From an uncultured Flavihumibacter sp. (GTDB lineage: Bacteria > Bacteroidota > Bacteroidia > Chitinophagales > Chitinophagaceae), in the NCBI GenBank assembly GCA_946482545.1, contig CAMLRX010000070.1, positions 1 to 25,551 of the forward strand: 25,551 nt of DNA. Direction: 5' to 3'. The notes below the pieces were generated by a model, which did not search any database, had not been told where the DNA came from, and was given only the letters and a program-made list of their open reading frames with translations. Shown here piece by piece: positions 1 through 8,318 of the stretch. The first letter of the stretch is position 1; every line of letters begins with the position of its first letter. The translations under genes were made by a program, and so were the position numbers.

Positions 1-95
1 GGGTTGTCGAAGAACTAATGTACATAATAATTTGAAAGCAAATCACAACGATCCCCTCCTCATAATTTCTTATCTTTCCAACAAACACCCTCCAT

Positions 96-1205
96 ATGCA
101 AACCAACAATTTCCTCCATAAAAAATTCAATATAAATCTCCCCATCTGGTCCGTCATTGCTCCCATCATATCCGTACTTATCTTTCTTACCAGCACGGAA
201 CCCCTCTCAGGAATCTGGGCTGCGGTAATGGCTATATCACTCATCAGCGTGGTGTTATCGGCAGTGCATCATGCCGAAGTAGTGGCGCATCGTGTAGGAG
301 AACCTTTTGGAACACTGATCCTGGCTTTATCCATCACCATCATAGAAGTCTCGCTTATCGTTTCCATCATGTTAACGGAGGGCATACAAGGTTCCACCCT
401 GGCAAGAGATACCGTGTTCGCAGCCATCATGATCATTCTTACCGGCATTATAGGTATATGCCTGCTGGTGGGTGGATTCCGGTACAAAGAGCAGGTTTTC
501 ATGAAACAAGGTGTGAGCGCATCATTGGTGGCCATTACTGCTATTGCGCTGCTTACGCTGGTGTTACCCAATTATACCACCAGTGAGGCCGGCCCCTTCT
601 ACTCCAACAGCCAGATGATTTTTGTCGCTATCATCTGCCTGGTCATTTACCTGGGATTCGTTTTTGTACAGGCGATACGGCACCGCGACTATTTCCTCCC
701 CGAAGGCGCCTCTTCCCTCGATGAAGAAACACATGCCCCGCCACCTTCCAACGCCACCACCGCTTCAAGCCTGCTGCTATTGTTGCTTGCACTCGCTATG
801 GTGGTGATGCTTTCAAAAAAACTTTCTCCTGTTATTGAGAATATTGTAATAAGCATTGGCGCGCCGAAGAGCCTGGTTGGTATCATCATCGCTGCGGTAA
901 TCCTGCTTCCGGAGGGCATGGCCGCGCTCAGGGCCGCAAGAAAGAACAGGCTGCAAACAAGTCTGAACCTGGCGCTGGGATCAGCACTGGCCAGTATAGG
1001 ACTCACCATTCCGGCGGTAGCCATCGTTACCTATTTCACGGGTTTCACGGTAACTTTGGGGATCGATGCAAAATCCACACTGATGCTGATGCTTTCCCTG
1101 TTTATTGTAAGCCTGTCGTTCAGTTCAGGCCGGACCAATATTTTGCAGGGGATTGTGCTGTTGGTGATATTCGCTTCTTATTTGTTTACGACCATCGTGC
1201 CGTGA
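96..1205 (+). CDS. chaA: ChaA-type calcium/sodium:proton antiporter
   Basis: A 369-residue polytopic inner-membrane protein of the CaCA exchanger superfamily, ChaA group. It is expected to export Ca2+ and/or Na+ in exchange for protons. Two homologous halves are visible. The first carries the acidic alpha-repeat segment at residues 68-88 (GEPFGTLILALS..., E69 and E83). The second carries the equivalent at 271-303 (LPEGMAALR...GSALASIGL). A short acidic loop with proline and alanine (about 200-222) separates the halves, much shorter than in long eukaryotic CAX proteins. About eleven hydrophobic segments span the rest. The length matches bacterial ChaA. The ATG at 96 has no Shine-Dalgarno sequence, as is usual in Bacteroidota. 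It stands alone, with the next gene 92 bp downstream. The family call is firm; ion preference cannot be read from the sequence. Confidence 0.93.
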   Translation: MQTNNFLHKKFNINLPIWSVIAPIISVLIFLTSTEPLSGIWAAVMAISLISVVLSAVHHAEVVAHRVGEPFGTLILALSITIIEVSLIVSIMLTEGIQGSTLARDTVFAAIMIILTGIIGICLLVGGFRYKEQVFMKQGVSASLVAITAIALLTLVLPNYTTSEAGPFYSNSQMIFVAIICLVIYLGFVFVQAIRHRDYFLPEGASSLDEETHAPPPSNATTASSLLLLLLALAMVVMLSKKLSPVIENIVISIGAPKSLVGIIIAAVILLPEGMAALRAARKNRLQTSLNLALGSALASIGLTIPAVAIVTYFTGFTVTLGIDAKSTLMLMLSLFIVSLSFSSGRTNILQGIVLLVIFASYLFTTIVP

Positions 1206-1277
1206 TTTCCGCTTGTTCATTTCAGATTATTTAAATGAAAACAAGCGTTCATCTATTCAGCATTATACCTATTTTTC

Positions 1278-1285
1278 TACCTTCG
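1278..1285 (+). promoter_or_regulatory. Putative Bacteroidetes -7 element for the TonB-domain gene
   Basis: TACCTTCG matches the Bacteroidetes TAnnTTTG -7 consensus at 7 of 8 positions and sits 13 bp before the ATG at 1298. That spacing would give a very short leader, as is common in this phylum. No convincing -33 TTTG is seen, so support is modest. Its position also favours the ATG at 1298 over the one at 1235. Confidence 0.35.
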
Positions 1286-1297
1286 CCCCCAAAAAAT

Positions 1298-2197
1298 ATG
1301 AAACCTTTCCTCCTTACCCTGGCTATTCTCTTTCATCTTGCAGGCCAATCGCAACCTAAACCCTTTGAAGGCATTATTCATTACAAAGTGGTGCACACTT
1401 CAAAACTTACGGCTGTTTCTGCCGCGGATTTTGCAAGGGAGAACCCCGGAAACACCATGGCTATCTACATTAAGAACGGAAAAAAAAAGATAGTGGCAGG
1501 AGACTTTACCACCTATTCCTTCCCTGGCGAAACGAACAGTTACCGCATCATTTCAGGCTTCGACACATTGTACACCGTAGAACCCGATACAAGCAAGCAG
1601 CAGAAAATTGAACAAAAAGCACAACATTCGACCATTGCAGGCTACGACTGTGAGTGCGCCTCGTTTAAAGAAAGAATTTACACTTACGATTACTGTTTCG
1701 CACGGGATATTGTTTGTGATAAAAACAGCAACGATCCAGATATATGGCTCTCAAAGAAAGTATCTTGTATCTTTTCAGAACAGGCGTTCACCTGCACACA
1801 GGTAGAACCCAGGCCATTAGATGACAGCATTTTCGCTTTGCCTGCGTTCCCACGCACAAAATACCAATATAATATGCATTACACGAAGGCTGAATTGCCC
1901 GGCGGGTGGGGCAAATATTTGCAGCGAACGCTCAACGCCGATCTTGCATTAAAGTACGTTAAGATTCCCAAAGGCGCAGAAAACGCCAGCGCTACGGCAA
2001 GGGTTGTTTTTGTTGTTACTCCGACCGGAAATATTGCCGATGTTATGGTGGAAAATCCAAAGGAAATCCATCCAAAACTTGCAGCAGAAGCAGTGAGGGT
2101 AGTAACCGAATCAAACCGCTGGAAGCCGGTAACTTATCGCGGTAAAAAAGTACCTCAGGTACTTGTTCAACCCATCAGTTTTGCAATTACGAAGTAA
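1298..2197 (+). CDS. Secreted GLPGLI-like protein with C-terminal TonB domain
   Basis: I place the start at the ATG at 1298 rather than 1235. The 299-residue product then opens with a clean signal peptide (MKPFLLTLAILFHLAG, cut near QSQ), while the longer reading adds an unlikely proline-rich stretch. Residues about 22-185 resemble the GLPGLI/DUF4412-type beta-rich secreted domains of Bacteroidetes and carry several cysteines (pairs near 'YDCECASF' and 'YDYCF'). Residues about 210-298 form a TonB C-terminal domain: ATARVVFVVTPTGNIADVMV, then a WKP segment and a QPISFAI end. The TonB fold normally contacts TonB-dependent outer-membrane receptors. Here no transmembrane anchor or proline-rich spacer joins it to an ExbB/ExbD motor, so a periplasmic accessory role is an inference. 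A TAccTTcG promoter-like element lies at 1278-1285. Confidence 0.78.
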   Translation: MKPFLLTLAILFHLAGQSQPKPFEGIIHYKVVHTSKLTAVSAADFARENPGNTMAIYIKNGKKKIVAGDFTTYSFPGETNSYRIISGFDTLYTVEPDTSKQQKIEQKAQHSTIAGYDCECASFKERIYTYDYCFARDIVCDKNSNDPDIWLSKKVSCIFSEQAFTCTQVEPRPLDDSIFALPAFPRTKYQYNMHYTKAELPGGWGKYLQRTLNADLALKYVKIPKGAENASATARVVFVVTPTGNIADVMVENPKEIHPKLAAEAVRVVTESNRWKPVTYRGKKVPQVLVQPISFAITK

Positions 2198-2217
2198 ACA
2201 ACGAAAACTATAATACA

Positions 2218-2255
2218 AAAGCAATGGCGCATCGTTTCCAATGCGCCATTGCTTT
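2218..2255. terminator. Bidirectional hairpin terminator between convergent genes
   Basis: A perfect 15-bp stem (AAAGCAATGGCGCAT at 2218-2232 pairing with 2241-2255) closes an 8-nt loop. The A-rich left edge and T-rich right edge give each strand a short U tract. It lies 20 bp after the TonB-domain gene and 26 bp before the end of the opposing lipoprotein gene, where a shared terminator is expected. Confidence 0.85.
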
Positions 2256-2280
2256 ATGCACCTCAACACCAGCCGCTGCT

Positions 2281-2853
2281 TTACCTTTTCGCCACGTCAA
2301 ACTTCCTGAAAATCGCACGCACAGCCGACTGTATCTCTTTGGATGTCAGGTTCCTGTTGTTCACCTCGTTCGTTGTCCAGCCCTGCCAAACCGCTTTTTC
2401 AGAGCGGACATCCGTAACCGTTACAGTGATGGTACCTTCTTTAACAGGCACATCATAATTATCTACACCCATAAACCGGGAAGGATAATACACGTTGAAA
2501 AGTCGCCGTGAATAAGGATTGTAGAAAGTACGCATGAAAGGCCTCGAATACACCGGGTCTGAATTCTGACGCACCGATCTTTCCACCAATACATCGTAAC
2601 TCAACAATACGTCCGGTCTTTTTTTCGATTCCTTCCAGCCTACAATACGCTCCAGTTCTTCCGTTACCGCCAACCTTACTTTCTGCTCCTGGATCGACTG
2701 TTTTCCACTGCCTTCTTTTTCCACCCAGGCGAAAGTTTTGTAGCGCCCGAAGTCCGCGGTATCATCTTTTTCCACGTACACCTTCGATGTACAGCCTGTA
2801 ATAGTGAAGAAGAGCGCCAGGTATCCGGCCCACCACTTCAGTATCGTTTTCAT
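2281..2853 (-). CDS. DUF4136 family lipoprotein
   Basis: A 190-residue lipoprotein. The signal sequence has two lysines in its n-region, a hydrophobic core and a lipobox with Cys21 (TITGC). The mature part matches the DUF4136 pattern: an early 'DFGRYKTFAWVE' strand, a central segment with 'RPDVLLSYDVLVER', and a C-terminal 'GTITVTVTDVRSEKAVWQGWTTNEV' strand pair, ending with 'IQSAVRAIFRKFD'. The family is widespread in Proteobacteria and Bacteroidetes as small envelope lipoproteins without a settled function. Unusually for this phylum, the start is preceded by a near-perfect Shine-Dalgarno sequence four bases upstream. It converges with the TonB-domain gene. There is no evidence for a partner gene. 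Confidence 0.85.
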   Translation of the reverse strand: MKTILKWWAGYLALFFTITGCTSKVYVEKDDTADFGRYKTFAWVEKEGSGKQSIQEQKVRLAVTEELERIVGWKESKKRPDVLLSYDVLVERSVRQNSDPVYSRPFMRTFYNPYSRRLFNVYYPSRFMGVDNYDVPVKEGTITVTVTDVRSEKAVWQGWTTNEVNNRNLTSKEIQSAVRAIFRKFDVAKR

Positions 2854-2857
2854 AACG

Positions 2858-2864
2858 CCTCCTT
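2858..2864 (-). promoter_or_regulatory. Strong Shine-Dalgarno of the DUF4136 gene
   Basis: Read on the minus strand, AAGGAGG lies four bases before the ATG at 2853. Most other starts in this window have no such motif, so this one fixes the start codon and suggests efficient or atypically regulated translation. Confidence 0.7.
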
Positions 2865-2918
2865 TTTTATAATAAACGTCAAAACCGTGCCGCAGGACGC
2901 TAAGAAAACGTGAAAAAA

Positions 2919-3128
2919 CTAACCCGCTTTGGTCGTATTCGCCGATATGCTTTCAATGTACATCCGCAATTCCTCATCGCTTCTGTTCATTTTCTTCTTC
3001 AACCGCGCAAACAAAGCGGCCTCCTGCCCCGGTTCGTATACAAGGTCCTCATCAGTAATGCGGTAATCATTTTCTTTAATCTTCTCTTTTACATCGTGCC
3101 AGGGCATCGCAAGTTTTAACGGTTCCAT
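2919..3128 (-). CDS. CsbD-like small stress protein
   Basis: A 69-residue hydrophilic protein with the CsbD-type layout. A tryptophan-bearing start (MPWHDVKEKIKE) is followed by 'ITDEDLVYEPGQEAALFARL' and a basic helix ending 'MNRSDEELRMYIESI'. In typical members this reads W-x-x-x-K-G-K-x-K, then LTDDDL, then G-x-x-x-x-L-x-x-RLQ. The protein is charged, with no signal or membrane segment. CsbD proteins are general-stress-induced in other bacteria and their molecular role is unknown. It points toward the DUF4136 gene, 65 bp away, and is divergent from the polymerase gene, sharing a 125-bp upstream gap. The assignment rests on motif resemblance only. Confidence 0.72.
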   Translation of the reverse strand: MEPLKLAMPWHDVKEKIKENDYRITDEDLVYEPGQEAALFARLKKKMNRSDEELRMYIESISANTTKAG

Positions 3129-3198
3129 AACTGGTAGTTTGATTATACCTAAAACTGCAAAACACAGGCCACCCGGATAGGTGAAAAAACGGTAAAAA

Positions 3199-3206
3199 TA
3201 ATTTTG
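3199..3206 (+). promoter_or_regulatory. Perfect TAnnTTTG -7 element upstream of the polymerase pair
   Basis: TAATTTTG is an exact match to the Bacteroidetes -7 consensus, 47 bp before the ATG at 3254. No clear -33 TTG is present at the usual distance. That fits a weak or activator-dependent promoter, or one normally repressed. Confidence 0.5.
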
Positions 3207-3235
3207 CTAAATTTTTTAGTAATTCATAATTTAGC
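3206..3235. promoter_or_regulatory. Inverted repeat overlapping the dnaE-like promoter (candidate operator)
   Basis: GCTAAATT at 3206-3213 is mirrored exactly by AATTTAGC at 3228-3235 with a 14-bp spacer. The first base overlaps the last base of the -7 element, so the repeat covers the predicted transcription start and early leader. A dimeric repressor bound here would block initiation, as expected for damage-inducible polymerases. A leader hairpin is the alternative. Confidence 0.45.
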
Positions 3236-3253
3236 TGAAGAAAATCAAAGCTC

Positions 3254-6214
3254 ATGTACATCAACTGTAAAACCTGGTTCAGTTTCCGGTACGGAACCCT
3301 TCAGACTGAGGAACTTGTGGGCGCTGCCGCTGAAGCAGGGGTTGATGCCCTGGCGCTAACGAATATCAACAGCACCTGCGACCTGTGGACCTTCGTGGCG
3401 CTTTGTAAAGCAAAAAACATCCGACCCATAGCCGGCGTGGAAATCAGGAACGGCAACAAGTTCCTCTACCTGTTGCTCGCGGCCAATAACAACGGATTGG
3501 AGGCGATACACCGGTTTCTGTCCAAACATTTGCAGGAGAACAGGCTTTTCCCTGAAAACGCGGGAGCCAATACCGTGTTTAATGAAAAAACAGATGGATT
3601 CATTGTTTATCCGCCGGGTGCAAAAACACCTGATCAACTGGAAACGCATGAATACATCGGTATACAACCTATGGAACTCACCAAATTGTACGGCATCAAT
3701 ATGGAACGGTACGGCCACAAATTTGTGGTGCGCCAACCCGTCACCTTCAGGAACGCGCAACAATACGCCATGCACCGTTTGCTGCGGGCGATTGATGAGA
3801 ATACGTTGTTGTCCAGGTTATCAGCCGATAGTGTAGCCGGGGAACACGAAACATTTCTTCCGGTGGAAACGCTCCGGGAATTGTTCAAACATTATCCCGG
3901 ATTGGTTACGAACACTTATGAACTGATGAACGCCTGTACCGTCGAAATGGATTTCAGAACGGATAAAACAAAGGCGAGTTTTAACCCTACCAAAGAAGCC
4001 GACCGGCAGCACCTGGCAAAACTGGCCCACGAGGGATGCCGGGAAAGGTATGGCAATGGCCCCAGGTACGAAGAAGCGGTACAACGTGTAGACAAAGAGC
4101 TCGCCATCATCAACAAGCTCGGGTTCAACGCGTACTTTATGATCACCTGGGACATCATCCGGTACGCACAGCGCAAGGGCTATTATTATGTCGGAAGAGG
4201 AAGCGGCGCCAATTCCATCGTGGCGTATTGCCTGTACATTACAGAAGTGGATCCTATTGAACTGAATCTTTATTTTGAACGGTTCCTGAATCCGCAACGC
4301 ACCGCCCCACCCGACTTTGATATCGACTTTTCCTGGACCGACCGGGACGATATCATCGCATATGTTTTTGAAAAGTATGGGAAAGACCATGTTGCGTTGC
4401 TGGGGATGTATGCCACATTTCAGCAAAATGCGCTTATCAGAGAATTGGGTAAGGTATTCGGATTGCCGAAAGAAGAAATAGATCAGTTATCTGAAGGAGG
4501 CCCGGCAGATGATGCGATCAAGAAGAACATTCTCGGTTATGCGTTGCTACTCCGGGATTTCCCCAACCACCTTTCCATTCATCCGGGGGGCATACTGATC
4601 TCAGAAGCGCCGATTGCTCGTTACGCTACCACCGATCTCCCGCCCAAAGGATTTCCCACCGCACAGATAGATATGCACGTGGCCGAAGACATTAACCTGA
4701 TCAAGCTGGATATTCTAAGCCAACGCGGACTGGGCCATATCAGAGACGCCCTGAAATACATCCGGGAGAACAGGCAGGTGAACATCAACATCCACGATGT
4801 GGAGAAATTCAAAAGCGATGCGGCCGTCCGGGAAAACCTGAAGAAAGCGCACACCATAGGTTGTTTTTACATTGAAAGCCCAGGCATGCGGCAACTCTTA
4901 CAGAAACTGCGTTGCAGCGAATACCTTACGCTGGTGGCAGCGAGTTCCATTATACGGCCCGGGGTAGCCAGCAGCGGCATGATGCGCGCTTATGTGGAGC
5001 GGTTCCACGACCGCAACAAGGTACGGTACGAACACCCCGTAATGCAGGAATTATTGGAAGACACATTCGGAGTAATGGTATACCAGGAAGATGTGATTAA
5101 AGTGGCACACCACTTCGCAGGAATGGACATGGCGGATGCTGATGTATTGCGCCGCGCCATGAGCGGAAAATACCGCGGCAACAAAGAGATGCTCCGCATC
5201 AAGGCGCAGTTCTTTTCCAATTGCCGGGCGCTGGGTCGGGAGGAGGAAGCCACGGCTGAAATATGGCGGCAGATAGAATCCTTCGGCGGATACAGCTTCT
5301 CCAAAGCCCACTCCGCTTCCTTCGCGGTGGAGAGCTACCAAAGTCTTTACCTGAAAACGTATTACCCGAAAGAATTCATGGTAGCGGTCATCAACAACTT
5401 CGGCGGCTTTTATTCCAGGGAACTTTATTTCTATGAACTGCATAAAACCGGGGCCGCAATACATCCGCCCTGCATCAACGAGAGCCATGTGTACACACGC
5501 ATTACCGGGAACGATGTATACACCGGATTCATCCATGTTAAATCGCTGGAAGAGCAACTGGTGGAGAAAATTATTCAGGAACGAAGCCGCTGGGGAAGGT
5601 TCCTGCATTTGCAGGACTTCATTGAACGGGTGGCACCGCCACTGGAACAACTGAATTTGCTCATACGTCTCAATGCGTTCAGATTTACGGGAAAGAATAA
5701 AAAACAATTGTTGTGGGAGGCCAATTTCCTGCAAAAAAAGAACAGGAACCATATCCCTTCTTCCCAATCGCTGTTTAGGGAAGAGCCAACTACCTTTCAA
5801 CTCCCCGCATTCCGGGCCGATGCGCTGGAAGATATTTTCGACCAGGTAGAGTTGCTCGGGTTCCCGTTGCACTCTCCTTTCCCGCTCACGGAAGAAAACC
5901 CGGCCAACTTTGTTTCTGCACGCGATATGGAAAAATACCCGGGACAAACCATCACCATGCTCGGCTACCTGATCACCGTAAAGAACATCAGCACCATAAA
6001 GAACGAAAGAATGAGTTTCGGCACCTTCATGGACGACAAACTCGATTGGATCGATACCGTGCACTTTCCCGACAACTTGCGGCAATACCCGATAAACGGG
6101 AAAGGTTTCTACCGCATCACCGGGAAAGTGGTGAATGACCTGGGCGCCTGGGTACTGGAAGTGCAGCACATGGAAAAAGCAGGCTTAAAGAAAACAGCGG
6201 TTGGCGCGTTGTAA
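3254..6214 (+). CDS. Short DnaE-type DNA polymerase (Pol III alpha-like, damage tolerance)
   Basis: A 986-residue C-family DNA polymerase, about 15% shorter than replicative DnaE. Order: PHP domain (1-70 and beyond); palm with VGRGSGANS (313-321), PDFDIDF (353-359; catalytic Asp among D354, D356 and D358) and KLD (D486); fingers/thumb with YQEDVI (610-615) and SKAHSASFAVES (683-694); helix-hairpin-helix region near 800; and an OB-fold near 898-975. A possible weak clamp peptide, SQSLF, is at 837-841. The PHP metal positions look degenerate: NCKT where an H-x-H type pair is usual, and LTNIN where LTD is usual, so proofreading-type hydrolysis is unlikely. Adjacency to dinB (8-bp gap) marks it as a translesion/accessory polymerase resembling the DnaE2/ImuC role, not the main replicase. 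The ATG at 3254 fits the family N-terminus. Confidence 0.92.
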   Translation: MYINCKTWFSFRYGTLQTEELVGAAAEAGVDALALTNINSTCDLWTFVALCKAKNIRPIAGVEIRNGNKFLYLLLAANNNGLEAIHRFLSKHLQENRLFPENAGANTVFNEKTDGFIVYPPGAKTPDQLETHEYIGIQPMELTKLYGINMERYGHKFVVRQPVTFRNAQQYAMHRLLRAIDENTLLSRLSADSVAGEHETFLPVETLRELFKHYPGLVTNTYELMNACTVEMDFRTDKTKASFNPTKEADRQHLAKLAHEGCRERYGNGPRYEEAVQRVDKELAIINKLGFNAYFMITWDIIRYAQRKGYYYVGRGSGANSIVAYCLYITEVDPIELNLYFERFLNPQRTAPPDFDIDFSWTDRDDIIAYVFEKYGKDHVALLGMYATFQQNALIRELGKVFGLPKEEIDQLSEGGPADDAIKKNILGYALLLRDFPNHLSIHPGGILISEAPIARYATTDLPPKGFPTAQIDMHVAEDINLIKLDILSQRGLGHIRDALKYIRENRQVNINIHDVEKFKSDAAVRENLKKAHTIGCFYIESPGMRQLLQKLRCSEYLTLVAASSIIRPGVASSGMMRAYVERFHDRNKVRYEHPVMQELLEDTFGVMVYQEDVIKVAHHFAGMDMADADVLRRAMSGKYRGNKEMLRIKAQFFSNCRALGREEEATAEIWRQIESFGGYSFSKAHSASFAVESYQSLYLKTYYPKEFMVAVINNFGGFYSRELYFYELHKTGAAIHPPCINESHVYTRITGNDVYTGFIHVKSLEEQLVEKIIQERSRWGRFLHLQDFIERVAPPLEQLNLLIRLNAFRFTGKNKKQLLWEANFLQKKNRNHIPSSQSLFREEPTTFQLPAFRADALEDIFDQVELLGFPLHSPFPLTEENPANFVSARDMEKYPGQTITMLGYLITVKNISTIKNERMSFGTFMDDKLDWIDTVHFPDNLRQYPINGKGFYRITGKVVNDLGAWVLEVQHMEKAGLKKTAVGAL

Positions 6215-6222
6215 GTCATCGT

Positions 6223-7377
6223 ATGTTCCTGCAGGAAAACAGACATATTGCCCATTTCGACCTTGATGCTTTTTTTGTGGCCGTGGAATGCAAAAAGAAC
6301 AGCAAACTCGTGGGCAAACCCGTACTGGTAGGCGGAAGCAGCGACCGGGCCGTAGTGGCCGCATGCAGTTACGAAACCCGAAAATTCGGCATCCACTCCG
6401 CCATGCCGATGAAGCTGGCTAAAAGGCTCTGCCCCGAAGCCATTATCATCAAAGGAGATATGGAAAGCTATAGCCAGCACTCCCGCGACATCACGCAAAT
6501 CATCGCCTCCAAAGTACCACTCTTTGAAAAAGCGAGTATCGATGAATTTTACATTGACCTAACGGGAATGGACAAGTTCTTCGGCTGCAAAAAATATACG
6601 GATGAACTGAGAAAGCAAATTATAAAAGAGTCGGGGCTTTCCATCTCCTACGGACTGGCAAGCAACAAACTCATCAGCAAAGTGGCCACCAACGAGATCA
6701 AGCCCAACGGGCAACTTGAAGTACCTCAGGGCGAAGAGAAACCCTTCCTGGCACCACTCAAAGTGAATAAAATGCCCGGTGTGGGTAAAGAGACTGCACG
6801 CCTGCTGGTACAAATGGGGGTGGAAACGATACATACCCTTAGCCAGATACCCATCGAAATGCTGCACAACCTGCTCGGAAAATCCGGCACGGAACTCTGG
6901 AAAAGAGCGAACGGTATCGATGATACGCCGGTGGTGCCGTACCGGGAGCAAAAATCCATCTCCTCCGAAAACACCTTTCATACCGATACCACCGATATGC
7001 GCTTCCTGGAAACTGAACTCATCCGCATGACGGAATCCATCGGACACCAACTCAGGGAGCAAAACAAACTTACGGGCTGTATCACGGTTAAAATACGTTA
7101 CTCCAATTTCGATACGGTCACAAGGCAATCTTCTATTCCTTTCACCGCATCCGATCACCTGCTGATCAAACGCGCGAAAGAACTGTTTTATAAACTCTAC
7201 GATAAACGTTTGCTGGTAAGGTTAGTTGGGGTACGCTTTACCGAACTCGTACCGGGAAACTACCAGATCAACCTGTTTGACGATACACAAGAAATGATCA
7301 GGCTCTACCAGGCGATCGATGGAATCAAGATGAAGTATGGGGTGGATTATTTGACAAGAGGCGCTTCCGCGAGATAA
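6223..7377 (+). CDS. dinB: DNA polymerase IV (DinB, Y-family)
   Basis: A 384-residue Y-family polymerase for bypass of damaged bases. FDLDAFF at 12-18 gives the first metal ligand (D13) and SIDE at 105-108 supplies D107/E108. A helix-hairpin-helix appears at 'VNKMPGVGKETARLL' (181-195), followed by the little-finger domain to about 345. QINLF (348-352) is a textbook beta-clamp binding pentapeptide, here followed by another 32 residues. It begins 8 bp after the DnaE-type gene, so the two are almost surely co-transcribed and may be translationally coupled. They would act together at stalled forks. Full length, with no missing catalytic residue. No LexA-like or UmuD-like gene is adjacent. Confidence 0.95.
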   Translation: MFLQENRHIAHFDLDAFFVAVECKKNSKLVGKPVLVGGSSDRAVVAACSYETRKFGIHSAMPMKLAKRLCPEAIIIKGDMESYSQHSRDITQIIASKVPLFEKASIDEFYIDLTGMDKFFGCKKYTDELRKQIIKESGLSISYGLASNKLISKVATNEIKPNGQLEVPQGEEKPFLAPLKVNKMPGVGKETARLLVQMGVETIHTLSQIPIEMLHNLLGKSGTELWKRANGIDDTPVVPYREQKSISSENTFHTDTTDMRFLETELIRMTESIGHQLREQNKLTGCITVKIRYSNFDTVTRQSSIPFTASDHLLIKRAKELFYKLYDKRLLVRLVGVRFTELVPGNYQINLFDDTQEMIRLYQAIDGIKMKYGVDYLTRGASAR

Positions 7378-7408
7378 GTAAAGAACGATGCTGACTATTG
7401 TTTAACGC

Positions 7409-8023
7409 CTAAGTACCATTGCCTTTCTTAAAACAAGTAATCATATACATCGGATGATTTTCGGCGACGTCGGTGATCTCTGCCAGTCCGAATGCACCAA
7501 ACTCCTTTTGAACGGAAGTCTCATCATAAAAAAATATCCTGACACCCCCGAACTGCTCGTATTGATCTTTACTCAGAAGAGTCCCCTGCCCGTATGTTGG
7601 GGATTTTTTAGATATCGCCGTAAAAACCATATACCCATTATCAGACAATTGATCGTAGCACTTCTTAATAAATCCGGCCCTGTCTTTTTCATCCAGCAAA
7701 TGGATCAAAGCATGGCTGAAAATGCCTTCGTAGCGTTCATTATCAAAAGGCATATCTGTTACGGATCCGTGGTAAATCTTCAATTGGCCTCCATAGTGCT
7801 TTTCCGCCAACGCTATAGCTGTTTCTGATATTTCAATCCCCGAAACTTCCATTCCCTTATCCAGGAAAACCCGTGCGTTTCTGCCGTAGCCCACTCCCGG
7901 AATCAGTATTTTTTTTAGACCTTTATCAGCAAACGCTTCAGCCGCCAGCAAAGCCGATTGCGCAGGCGAAAGCCCCCACATTTCCTGTTTGTCTTTAAAC
8001 GCTTCTTCCCAAAATTCTGCCAT
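7409..8023 (-). CDS. Class I SAM-dependent methyltransferase
   Basis: A 204-residue cytosolic methyltransferase of the Rossmann-like class I fold. Motif I is IPGVGYGRNA (41-50), and the acidic ribose-binding residue of motif II is E64 in 'VSGIEIS'. Motif IV-like 'YEGIFSHALIHLL' and the post-motif 'LSDNGYMVFTA' follow in normal order. The N-terminal 'EFWEEAFKDKQEMWG' resembles small-molecule methyltransferases of the Methyltransf_25/TPMT-like group, but the substrate cannot be predicted. It converges on dinB with only a 31-bp gap and no obvious terminator hairpin. Upstream, 295 bp separates it from the next gene. Confidence 0.87.
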   Translation of the reverse strand: MAEFWEEAFKDKQEMWGLSPAQSALLAAEAFADKGLKKILIPGVGYGRNARVFLDKGMEVSGIEISETAIALAEKHYGGQLKIYHGSVTDMPFDNERYEGIFSHALIHLLDEKDRAGFIKKCYDQLSDNGYMVFTAISKKSPTYGQGTLLSKDQYEQFGGVRIFFYDETSVQKEFGAFGLAEITDVAENHPMYMITCFKKGNGT

Positions 8024-8269
8024 GTTATTCTATTTTTTCTAAGCAATTCATTCACAAAAAATCATTCAGGACACCAAACCCTTCTATCCGTTCTTCTTGC
8101 TTTTCGATAGCTGTGATTGCATTTCAAAACAGCGGGGGTGAAGATAGGTTAGCTTTTTTGGTTCATAAAATAATGAACTAATCTTAATAAACTATTTGAA
8201 AAGAACAAAAAGCTTTAAACAAACGCAATGCGGATGAACTACCTGAAGAAAAATCACGCCACGAAAACG

Positions 8270-8297
8270 AAAGGAGACTGTCGTACAAACCTCCTTT
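8270..8297 (-). terminator. Weak hairpin after the SDR gene
   Basis: Arms of 7 bp (AAAGGAG at 8270-8276 and CTCCTTT at 8291-8297) with a 14-nt loop, followed on the minus strand by CGTTTT, lie just past the SDR stop. The position suits a terminator, but the stem is short and the U tract poor. Confidence 0.35.
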
Positions 8298-8318
8298 TCA
8301 ATAGCAAATGAATGCGTT

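Noticed and set aside
1235..1297. Upstream ATG extending the TonB-domain protein by 21 residues
   Set aside because: The extension interrupts the signal peptide logic and a promoter-like element lies inside it; the ATG at 1298 fits better.
5051..6169. 372-codon open frame on the minus strand inside the DnaE-type gene
   Set aside because: It lies entirely antisense to a strongly supported polymerase gene, has a phenylalanine- and histidine-rich composition typical of shadow frames, and shows no family motifs.
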